DNA from: Scytonema sp. UIC 10036
GTDB taxonomy: Bacteria; Cyanobacteriota; Cyanobacteriia; Cyanobacteriales; Nostocaceae
NCBI RefSeq assembly: GCF_009725235.1
Contig: NZ_WJFC01000322.1
Span: forward strand, 1-10,383
Length of the DNA stretch: 10,383 nucleotides
Direction of reading: 5' to 3'
Below the pieces are notes generated by a model, which saw nothing but the letters and a program-made list of their open reading frames with translations, did no database searches and was not told the origin of the DNA. Each line of letters starts with the position of its first letter. The first letter of the stretch is position 1. Below, in pieces: positions 1 to 6,790 of the stretch. The position numbers and the translations under genes are program-made.

Positions 1-962
1 ATTGTATATTTATGCTTTTGGGCTTCTTGTGGGAGCAATTTTAGGAACATTTTCTATATTTTTCAGAAAACAAATTGCACTTGATTGGTATAAATGGCTC
101 AACAATCAAATATTAGAGAAATATTTTCGCAATCGGGCTTATTATAGAATTAACTTTAGAACCGATGTTGATAACCCAGACCAACGTCTATCTCAAGAAA
201 TCGAACCGATAACCAGTAATGCTCTGAGATTTTCAACTATTTTTCTCGAAAAAATCCTGGAAATGTCCTTTTTTTTCATAGTTATATGGACAATTTCTAA
301 ACAAGTAGCTATTCTTATCGTTATTTTTGCTTCTGTAGGCAATTTGATTACTGTTTATTTAAATCAAGGATTAAACAGGATTAATCAAGAGGAAATTGAA
401 TCTAAAGCAGACTACAATTATTCCTTAACGCATGTTCGGAATCATGCTGAGTCAATAGCTTTTTTTCATGGGGAAAAGCAGGAATTAAATATAGTAGAGC
501 GTAGATTTACTCACATTTCTTAAAAATATAAGAAAGCAAGATTAATTGGAAAGAGAAAGAAATTTTAGCAGACTATATCAAATAAGTATCCTATTTACCT
601 TTTTTATACTAGGACCCTTATATGCTAAAATGAAAATTGTTATGGACAACTTGCACAAGCAGCTTATGGTTGTAGTATGATTGCTAATGCTCTGGGAGAA
701 TTAATAGTGAATTTGGAACTCTAGGAGATTTTCTAGTTACGTTGAGCGTTTGAATGAATTTTCGATGCTTTAGAAGAAGACTAAACAACCGAAAATGTTA
801 GCACTATTAAACAATAGAAGAAAACCATCTCGCTTTGAACATGTCACTTTACAAACGCCTAACTATGAGCAGACGATCGTTGAAGACTTATCACTATCTG
901 TTCAACCAGGAGAAGTTTATTGATTGTTGACCTATGGTCGAGGGAAAAGTTCTCTATTGAGA

Positions 963-970
963 GCGATCGC
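963..970. repeat. HIP1 octamer GCGATCGC
   Basis: Perfect palindrome GCGATCGC inside the ATPase half of the ABC relic. HIP1 is strongly over-represented in many cyanobacterial genomes and supports the assignment of the window. Confidence 0.8.
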
Positions 971-1460
971 AGGGTTGTGGAATGCAGGTATGGCCGTTTG
1001 GTGCGACCTTCCTAATGAAGTTATTTTTTACCCCAACGTCCTTACATAATTTGGGAACATTGCGCGACAGTTACTTTATCCTCAGAGAACTCGTCAAACG
1101 AGCGATCGAGAACTCAAAGAAGTTTTGCAACAAGTCAACTACAAAACTTGCTTAGTCGAGTGATAGCTTTGATACAGAAGAGCATGGAGAATAATCTTAT
1201 CGCTGGAGAACAACAACGTCTTGCATTTGCACGACTACTAATACTCATCCTAGATTCACTATATTAGATGAGCGACAGTGCTTAGATTTGAAAAATGAAG
1301 GCAATTTTATGAACAATTGCAATCAACGAAAACAACTTTTATCAGTGTTGGACATCGAGAAAGTTTGTTTATAATATCATCAATGGGTTTTGGAACTTTT
1401 ACAAGATTCTAGTTGCAAATTCTGACTGTGCAGGATTATCAGCAGCAAAAAGCAAAAGAA

Positions 1461-1586
1461 AATATTACCAATCCTCCCGAAAACTCAAACGACACAAGAG
1501 ACAGAAAAATATTACCAATCCTCCTGAAAACTCTCAAACGACACAAGAGACAGAAAATATTACTAATCCTCCGAAAACTCTCAGAT
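1461..1586 (+). repeat. Tandem 48-bp repeat in the tail of the ABC relic
   Basis: Unit 2 (1508-1555) is 48 bases long. Unit 1 (1461-1507) is one base shorter overall, and unit 3 (from 1556) is partial, running to about 1586. Each unit begins AATATTACCAATCCTCC or a close variant. In frame a full unit encodes 16 residues, ENITNPPENSQTTQET, a polar Asn/Pro/Thr/Gln-rich sequence. The non-multiple-of-three indels in units 1 and 3 show that decay happened after the repeat formed. It lies after the ATPase domain, where this transporter family normally ends, so it was probably a flexible C-terminal tail. Confidence 0.8.
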
Positions 1587-1823
1587 TACAATAGATGTGC
1601 CACAGAATGAATCTGAAGTAACCAAACAAGCACAATTAGATTTCTCATCAGGAAATGCAGATATATAACAGCGCTGCATAAGCACCATTAGAAACAAGCA
1701 AGACAAGGCAAGTCATCACTACTAAGATGGCTTACCTACCGTTATGATAAAGACCCCAAGTATTGAAATGGTCAGAGTTTAGGAATTATCAAGCTAATCT
1801 GCATTACAGCGTTTGCATCTGAA

Positions 1824-1888
1824 TGAGGTACACCCCTTTCATCCCCCTAAAGCATCGGGGGGGACAGAGGGGTAATTTTTGTACCTCA
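1824..1888. repeat. Inverted repeat, 9-bp outer arms TGAGGTACA/TGTACCTCA
   Basis: Outer arms TGAGGTACA (1824-1832) and TGTACCTCA (1880-1888) are perfect reverse complements. Inside them ACCCCT and AGGGGT, and a run of C against a run of G (ATCCCCCT, CGGGGGGG), extend the pairing. It could fold into a long hairpin. It may be a small dispersed palindromic element; a terminator for the ABC gene is less likely because there is no T-run directly after the hairpin. Confidence 0.7.
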
Positions 1889-1962
1889 CCAAGGGAATAC
1901 CAAAAAATAATTATCCCAAATCCAAATAAACGTGTAGGCAATACTGCTCGATAAGCGTTTTT

Positions 1963-2033
1963 GTAGGTTGGGTAAACCCGTGTGTGAAACCAACAAGCTG
2001 ATAAATGTTGGTTTCGTTCTCAACCCAACCTAC
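1963..2033. repeat. Nested palindromic repeat GTAGGTTGGGT...ACCCAACCTAC
   Basis: Perfect 11-bp outer arms (1963-1973 and 2023-2033) enclose perfect 10-bp inner arms GAAACCAACA (1986-1995) and TGTTGGTTTC (2006-2015). The two-step hairpin resembles the dispersed repeats with AACCCAACCTAC ends that are abundant in filamentous cyanobacteria. The inner arm GAAACCAACA recurs exactly at 5721-5730 inside another repeat of this window. Confidence 0.8.
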
Positions 2034-2073
2034 TTAAATTGAATTTTTAGCTTAACCGACAATATTTGAACGT

Positions 2074-2100
2074 GTAGGGGCGCAATGCCTTGCGCCCTAC
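2074..2100. repeat. Short GC-rich palindrome GTAGGGGCGCAA/TTGCGCCCTAC
   Basis: Left arm 2074-2085 and right arm 2090-2100 pair around the loop TGCC. The right arm lacks one C compared with a perfect complement. The sequence is far more GC-rich than its surroundings, which fits a dispersed mobile palindrome rather than a local gene signal. Confidence 0.75.
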
Positions 2101-2240
2101 GACTGTGGTCTATTTACCTGAAAATGGCTGTAAGTGTAGAGAATTTGCAGGATGTAGAAAATTAGCAGCTATGCCTTTCCAGCACAGCTGCCTTCTGAAA
2201 TAGCACGTATTTTAGGATGCTTATCGCCCTGTTAGAGGAG

Positions 2241-3158
2241 CTAAATGGAGCTAATTACCTTCTTGAGAGTTCCTTCTTGCAGTCCGCTCGAGTCATGCGG
2301 TAAACTTGCGTGACGCTTTCTGATTACTTTTAACAAAACCATAACGTTGATTAATTCTCGGGCATAGAGATTCCACTCTGATGCGCGAAATTCGACAGTT
2401 TCCCAGGAGTATATTCAGGATAGGGTCTGTAACTATTAATTCCTCAACAGGCTCGCCTTAACTAATAAGGATCTAGATATAGCCCTTTATTACAAATCTT
2501 AGTGATGTGTAATAAATCCCATATCTAACCACAGCGTCTGTTAGGAGAAGTATTTGCTTTCGAGCCATGAATAATATTTGGGTGATGGATAGAACATCAC
2601 CGGGTTTAATTCATGTCTACAACTCAACCTTTTCCAACCAGCTTTTCACAACAGAAGATCTACAGAAAAAACAACTATTAGGTACATCTGAGCCTGTTCT
2701 GCTTAAGAGTGGTAACTTATGACTACCTGGTATCATTTTTAAGCACATTACTGCAATTACTTGCATCAATTGTAACCATAAGGTAAGTGCATTCATTGGC
2801 TGCAAATTCAATAGGCACCGTCTTGATGCATAACACTGCATGACCATCAAATGCAGTTTACAGATAGTGAGCAGTAAAGCAAGCCAACTCAGGTCTAGAA
2901 TATGTTGCAATTTTCTGTAATCTCTCGTACTTACCAAACGTACAAAAAGCATCATCACGCATTAATGGATGAGGAAGTGTTGGGGCGTAAATGAGGGTAC
3001 TTTGTGTTAACCATTGAACATGATTGTTTGCTTCTGCAATTAAGTCTGAATCAATACATTTCTAAAATAGCAACCCATTTTTTCAAATTCGTCACAATTT
3101 TCTGAGGCTCAGAGAAAATCGTAAAATTCTGGCGACCTGTGTTTGTTTTAGTAATCAT
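2241..3158 (-). pseudogene. Decayed phytanoyl-CoA dioxygenase (PhyH) family oxygenase, copy 2
   Basis: Relic of a PhyH-type, probably Fe(II)/2-oxoglutarate-dependent, hydroxylase of about 305 residues; the substrate is unknown. Stitching frames from ATG 3158-3156 gives, in order: FTIFSEPQKIVTNLKKWV; LPHPLMRDDAFCTFGKYERL; SRPELACFTAHYL, then an in-frame TAA (2860-2858); the iron-binding HQD (codons 2828-2820) followed by GAY; LQPMNALTLWL; LKMIPGSHKLPLLSRTGSD; KPGDVLSIHHPNIIHGS with the distal His at 2569-2567; SPNRR, with an Arg where the family binds 2-oxoglutarate; then GEPVEELIVTDPIL, CRISRIRVESL and a tail ending ISSI with TAG at 2243-2241. At least six frame changes and several stops break it. 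Fe ligands and the IPGSHK motif are retained, so the family call is firm. It lies 552 bases downstream of the cupin_8 relic on the same strand, and its N-terminus is the least certain part. Confidence 0.83.
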
Positions 3159-3710
3159 TGTTGTTTTTTGTCAATTTATTCCAAAACTGCAAATCATTGG
3201 AATCAATGGAACTGATTGAGATGACGTCAAGAATAAGCTAAAAACATTTAATTTGCATTAAAATTTCTATCTCTTACGGATGACATCTTAACCCCCCAGT
3301 GTTATGCAAATTAGATGCGGAACAGCTTATAGTGTGTGCTTTGGATATGAAGCTCTGATGGGCAAGTTTGCCAACTAGTAGCGTTCCCACTTAATGTAAA
3401 TGATGTGACGCAAATCAGAAAGCAAAGATTGGTACTTATGCAGTAGTAATATATATTTAAATTGTTCTTTTTACCTTTCATGTAATTATCTTTTTAGGTC
3501 TGGGTACTGTTTTCTCACTAAACACTTCTATCACCATCCTATTTGAGTTACAAACTTTCGTTTAGACGGTTAACTGTTAACTGTTATTATGTCAGTAAGA
3601 ACAAGATTGTTTGGGGGCATTTAGGAACGCTATATGTTGTCGTTATTTAGGATTCGAAGTAGAATTACACTTATTCCTAAACTCCTGCCAGAAAAAAGCG
3701 GGTATTTGTG
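3159..3710. other. Gene-free spacer between oxygenase relics
   Basis: No reading frame on either strand gives a protein I recognise. The only clear structure is the 7-bp tandem repeat at 3569-3586. The spacer may hold a further gene decayed beyond recognition, or it may be ordinary intergenic DNA that separates the second PhyH relic from the other two oxygenases. Confidence 0.45.
3569..3586. repeat. 7-bp tandem repeat GTTAACT
   Basis: Two full copies of GTTAACT followed by GTTA. Short heptamer arrays of this kind are frequent between genes in filamentous cyanobacteria; this one is minimal. Confidence 0.6.
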
Positions 3711-4496
3711 CTAATAATCGCATCCAGAATATGTCAAAAGTAGTTGTTCAATTTTCCTTCACCAGAAGTTTACCCAATGTTTAGCGTGTCGAAAGAGTAT
3801 ACTTGATGCCACCACAAAACTGTATGAAAAGCATCTCCACGAGTTCAAAACACACTCTATGCACTTCGCTTTTGAGAATTTAGAAATTTCTCAAAATCTG
3901 GTTCATCAATGTTAACTTGACTAAGATGTGGTATTTTTGAATATGCAGAAAAGGATATAGAGAAAAGTTTGTTTTGGTCAAAGAAAAATCCGCTTTCGAC
4001 CGCTACATTGAGCTAATAGATTATGCGATGCATCATAATGTATAGTGGGAATATTACCATGAGCGCCTAACCAAGATTTATAACAACAACAATTTTTTGT
4101 CAAAGTAGTCTGGAGTTTCGATTTCTTGAACGAGTTCTGGAAATAATGTTGTCATTGGTTGACCCTGGAGATATAAGAATTACTCGTGGATCTGTTTTTT
4201 TCCAGAAGACACTCATGAAGTCACTGAACTTCATTGTTTTCTTAACGAAGCAAATCCTGTTTAGTATCGCCCATGAACTCCATACTTGAGAAACATAACA
4301 TCAACTGTCTATTGCCTACAGTAGTACTGAGGTAATCAGGAGTCCATGAGACAGTGCTTTCCACCACTCATTCCTCCAGTGATGATAACGGTTTCTCACA
4401 GACAAGAAGCTCGTTGGAACTCCTCGGAGTAGGTTGTGAATACGCTCAATCTGTACACTTCAGTGAATTTAAATTGTCTTGTACGTTTGTATTCAT
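3711..4496 (-). pseudogene. Decayed cupin_8 / JmjC-like oxygenase
   Basis: Relic of a cupin_8 (JmjC/FIH-like) family protein, normally a soluble Fe(II)/2-oxoglutarate hydroxylase of about 260-300 residues; the substrate is unknown. From ATG 4496-4494 the stitched frames read MNTNVQDNLNSL, KPVIITGGMSGWKALS, FLKYGVHGRY, FPELVQEIETPDYFDKKLL, LWLGAHGNIPTIHYDASHN with the HYD iron motif (codons 4040-4032), LLAQCSGRKRIFLFDQNK, and WWHQVYSFDTLNIG with the distal His at 3808-3806. VNFW follows in another frame, then an in-frame TGA where a second Trp is expected. A final stop is TAG 3713-3711. Numerous single-base indels separate these blocks, so no functional protein is expected. The order PVIITG, HxD, SGRKR, WWH matches the family well. 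The start lies only 10 bases after the stop of the PhyH relic upstream, as in an operon. Confidence 0.85.
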
Positions 4497-4506
4497 GTTG
4501 ATGTGG

Positions 4507-5290
4507 TTAAATTAAAACTTTGTCAAGTAAGGCTGTAGTGGTGTTAGTCGCGGCTCACCAAGAATTCTGTCTGGTGCCCTTGAAGTTTGTATATTGTTGA
4601 TGCTATTGTAGGAGATAATCAGGAGCCTGCGGTCTAGGGAGAAATGTTGGTGCCGATCCATGTACTAAATTACAATGAAGAAAAGGACAGACCCTGAAGG
4701 ACCTTTTGTGCGATATACTTTTTCATTAGCTAGTGTGGCGATCGTTTCTTTACTGAGGAGTACTTGAGAGTAGCTCTGAAATTAGATTCCAATCGTTTTG
4801 TTGACTATAACTTCAGATGTCCTGTTTGTCCCAAGTGAAACAAGCTCTCTTTGTGAGAACCCGGAATGAAATACATAGGCCGTTAAACTCATTAAATTCA
4901 TCCAAAAAAACTGCTACACTTAGTGCTTTCGTGATGGCATACCATCTTCTTGCCCCAATATATAAGTCTTGATGCCACGCCACAAATCTCTCCAAAAGCG
5001 CTTTAAAGTTGATTTTAATTGGTAAACGTATACATCGCTATTGAGAATTTCACAAGCAGATGTTAGAAGACTGGGATGCACCAAGGAATCGAAAATTTTT
5101 GTGTAGTGTGGCATCCGTGAAGAGCACGCACTGTTTTGTTATCTTTTTCTAAAATCCGTCCTGGTGTATCTTTTGCTGTCAAATCATCGACAGCAGCCGC
5201 ATTGCCTCGACTTCTTTTGTTGAGAAAAGCTCTGGATAAATATTAGCCATTTTCCTGTAAGATTCTATTTGCTGTTTTCGTTAATTTCAT
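4507..5290 (-). pseudogene. Decayed phytanoyl-CoA dioxygenase (PhyH) family oxygenase, copy 1 (ectoine/proline-hydroxylase-like)
   Basis: Relic of a PhyH-type Fe(II)/2-oxoglutarate oxygenase of about 260 residues. ATG at 5290-5288 is preferred over ATG 5250 because it gives the family-like start MKLTKTANRILQENG and is preceded by AAAGAG. Stitched blocks: NIYPELFSTKEVEAMR, AAVDDLTAKDTPGRIL, EKDNKTVRALHGCHTTQ, HPSLLTSACEILNSDVYVYQ, then WHQD with the iron-binding HQD at 4974-4966, EDGMPS and KALSVAVFLDEFNEFNG, SHKE, HCNLVHGSAPT with the distal His at 4662-4660, RLLIISYNSINNIQTSRAPD and LDKVLI with TAA at 4509-4507. The W-H-Q-D plus E-D-G-M-P pattern is typical of the branch that includes ectoine and free-amino-acid hydroxylases, but the substrate cannot be assigned. 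At least six frame changes and stops inactivate it. It was probably the first gene of a unit with the cupin_8 relic. Confidence 0.87.
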
Positions 5291-5699
5291 GTTTTTCTCT
5301 TTACTTATCTAAGTATGAACTGTGTTGTCTTTGAAGGTCATAGAAAATACCTTTTTGAAGTAGCATGGATTTGTGCTGCAAACAAAGGAAACAATGGCGA
5401 GATCGCACATTATTCCTCTATCAAATGCAATAGCGATTAAGACGTTCTGTGGATAGTTAAGTAGACCTTCAAAACAGTTAAAACACTTAACACTCTTAAG
5501 GGATAGTTAGATATTTAAGAGATATTTAACGAGATATTAAGATATTTAAGAATTTTGAAATTTTATGAATTAAAATAACAAATTGTAACTTTTCTGTAGC
5601 AACTCCTTTCCATTCTCAAATTCCACTCCTGCATTTAGTGGGCTATGCCGACAGCATTGAATGCAATACTGCGTAGGTTTTGCATAAAAACAGCAAATT
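5291..5699. other. AT-rich gene-free spacer upstream of the oxygenase relics
   Basis: No supportable gene. On the minus strand one frame running into 5300 reads FKDNTVHT before a stop, which might be the end of an older gene, but it is too short to judge. Any promoter of the oxygenase unit should lie here; I see no convincing -35/-10 pair. The region contains the AT-rich short repeats at 5510-5550 and, on the right, leads into the composite palindrome. Confidence 0.45.
5510..5550. repeat. AT-rich short tandem repeats GATATTTAAG
   Basis: Four near-identical copies: GATATTTAAG (5510-5519), GATATTTAAC (5521-5530), GATATTAA (5533-5540) and GATATTTAAG (5541-5550). Start-to-start spacing is 11, 12 and 8 bases. 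Related GGATAGTTA words occur just to the left (near 5451 and 5501). It may be a regulatory iteron-like array or simple slippage; nothing decides between them. Confidence 0.65.
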
Positions 5700-5836
5700 A
5701 CGTAGTTGGGGTTGAGGAACGAAACCAACATTATCGCATTTGTTGGGTTTGTTCCTCAAACGCCAGTAAAGGTGCGGAGGGAAACCTCCTATGCGCATTC
5801 GCGCCACGCACACGGTCAGGTGCTCCCCAACTACGT
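5700..5836. repeat. 137-bp composite palindromic element (MITE-like)
   Basis: Perfect 12-bp terminal inverted repeats, ACGTAGTTGGGG (5700-5711) and CCCCAACTACGT (5825-5836), enclose a chain of smaller hairpins. These are TTGAGGAAC/GTTCCTCAA (5712-5720 and 5751-5759) continued inward by GAAACCAACA/TGTTGGGTTT, then GGAGG/CCTCC (5776-5780 and 5785-5789), then GCGC/GCGC (5793-5796 and 5801-5804). The interior is GC-rich in an AT-rich spacer. No transposase is encoded; short open frames on both strands here follow from the palindrome. It resembles non-autonomous dispersed repeats of filamentous cyanobacteria. No target-site duplication is obvious. Confidence 0.82.
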
Positions 5837-6037
5837 GTTTTCGTATTTTTAGGCTTAAGCGACCAGTATTGGTAGTGGTTGCACTTAATTCTGATAGTAA
5901 CACAATTTTCCTCTCTCGTTCCGGAACAAGAGCATGAACTTGCAGTACAAGACTATAGATGAAAAATTTTTTTTGAGTAGACTAAAAAGCAGAATATTAA
6001 CAGTTAAATTATCTTGATTACCAAGTTCATTCTCAAC
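5837..6037. other. Spacer with a GTTCCGGAAC palindrome
   Basis: Two hundred bases before the large unknown gene with no coding signal. They contain the 20-base palindrome at 5913-5932 (perfect core GTTCCGGAAC, one mismatch further out), which could be a protein-binding site or a repeat fragment. A clear promoter is not recognisable. Confidence 0.4.
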
Positions 6038-6790
6038 ATGAATATCTCCGAGCATTTATATATGATTAATAATCCAGTTCTTACTATTAAAGATTTTCAA
6101 CCCATAAATCGAGTTTTGATACTCAAATCCTGCCGATAGCAAGAAAAATCACGAGGTTATTAAATAGTCTTGAGCCATTGCCAGTTATGTCAGTGAGTTC
6201 TAGCAGCAGCAACAGTAGCTATGTTGAATACAGCTTGGCAGTGACTTTCTCAACTTAACTTCTTGGAGAAGTGATATTCGGGGATGGTGGAAACTTGTTC
6301 TTAACTTAGGTTTAAGAAAATTAACGATAGCTTTATTGTTTTTCCTGTGTGGAATCCCAGTCTTAATTATTATAGAGTTGATACAAGAAATCTGTCCTAT
6401 CAAGTTACTATTCCTGAGTTAATCCAAGAATATTATTAATTTATTCAACTATTTAGGAGGATTACTTTACTGAGGCTCTCAAATTAAAACTTGAGTCTTT
6501 AGAAAATGTAGCTTAGTTTTCTCACCTTCGGGATTTATTTACAATTTGTCATAATTTTAATTTAAATTAGAGGATATTTTTGATCTTGATGCTGATGTTC
6601 CATACATGAAAATGCAATTGATGGAATTATCGACGGCATTTTGGCAACATGAAATCCAACTATCATACCAAAATTCGGTTTTTTTAAAAAAGATAAAGAA
6701 GTCGAATTGATTTAAAGGATTAATAAATTCTCAAAGTTTGAATTAACATTTGACGACAAAATCACATTGTATCAATAATTTTTAAAGATA
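6038..6790 (+). pseudogene. Degraded 5' part of the large repeat protein gene
   Basis: This stretch has no long open frame but reads as one continuous protein when frames are joined. From a possible start ATG 6038: LTIKDFQPINRV; FDTQILPIARKITRLLNSLE (from 6115), PVMSVSSSSSNSSYVEYSLA, a TAA at 6256, then LLGEVIFGDGGNLFLT in the same frame; KKINDSFIVFPVWNPSL, NYYRVDTRNLSYQVTIPEL and IQEYY, then TAA at 6437; EDYFTEALKLKLESLENVA (from 6457); EDIFDLDADVP (from 6570); ENAIDGIIDGILAT (from 6608). From 6608 the frame is that of the 696-codon open frame, interrupted only by TGA 6650, TAA 6713 and TAA 6776. So the large gene once began near 6038, and its start region is now lost. I do not recognise the family. 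There are at least four frameshifts and five stops. The start codon is a guess, since no good ribosome binding site precedes it. Confidence 0.68.

Larger units (their letters stand above)
2..1668 (+). pseudogene. Decayed SbmA/BacA/YddA-like ABC transporter (fused permease-ATPase), 5' end outside window
   Basis: Relic of a one-chain ABC exporter of the ABC_membrane_2 type (SbmA/BacA/YddA-like), an inner-membrane protein; its substrate is unknown. The first part is open from the left edge to a TAA at 521-523 and carries membrane helices (for example IYAFGLLVGAILG) and family motifs NRAYYRINF, NPDQRLSQEI and HVRNHAESIAFFHGE. After that stop the reading continues only by changing frames. The ATPase half can still be followed: FEHVTLQTPNYEQTIVEDL from 834, a damaged Walker A (GRGKSSLLRAIAGLW from 936; the preceding glycine-rich part is lost), the ABC signature region AGEQQRLAFARL (from 1202), Walker B FTILDE (1255-1272) and the H-loop VGHRES (His codon 1353-1355). 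The D-loop is garbled. A repeat-rich tail leads to a plausible original stop, TAA at 1666-1668. At least eight frameshifts or stops make a working product very unlikely. The family is clear; the exact boundaries of each lesion are approximate. Confidence 0.85.
1669..2240. other. Gene-free block with three palindromic repeats
   Basis: No intact gene is seen between the end of the ABC relic and the end of the second PhyH relic. The block holds three inverted repeats, listed separately. Before them, 1713-1826 reads in one frame as a possible protein tail (SSLLRWLTYRYDKDPKY, a stop, then NGQSLGIIKLICITAFASE and TGA), but this is too short and unfamiliar to call a gene. In 2101-2240 I see nothing definite. 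Confidence 0.5.

Noticed and set aside
1461..1586. CRISPR-like array
   Set aside because: The units are directly adjacent with no spacers of unique sequence, and they encode a repeating peptide in the ABC relic frame.
2617..2958. A 113-codon minus-strand open frame
   Set aside because: It is not a gene of its own. Parts of it (LQPMNALTLWL, CLKMIPGSHKLPLLSRTGSD) are the true frame of the second PhyH relic; the rest is that relic read in a wrong frame.
3159..3710. A fourth decayed gene or insertion sequence in this spacer
   Set aside because: Translating both strands gave no recognisable motif, and no terminal inverted repeats were found.
4813..5114. Two overlapping minus-strand open frames of 60 and 64 codons
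   Set aside because: Both are fragments of the first PhyH relic in alternate frames (ALSVAVFLDEFNEFNG in one, HPSLLTSACEILNSDVYVYQ in the other), separated by indels.
5643..5903. Open frames on both strands over the composite repeat
   Set aside because: They arise from the palindromic GC-rich element; neither has a ribosome binding site or protein-like composition.
6200..6403. A 67-codon minus-strand open frame
   Set aside because: It lies antisense to the degraded 5' part of the large gene, where the plus strand reads as coherent protein; the minus frame has no recognisable feature.
6608..6790. Recoded stops (readthrough of TAA/TGA in the large gene)
   Set aside because: The stops are of two kinds, no recoding signal is seen, and frameshifts further upstream also break the same gene; ordinary decay explains all of it.
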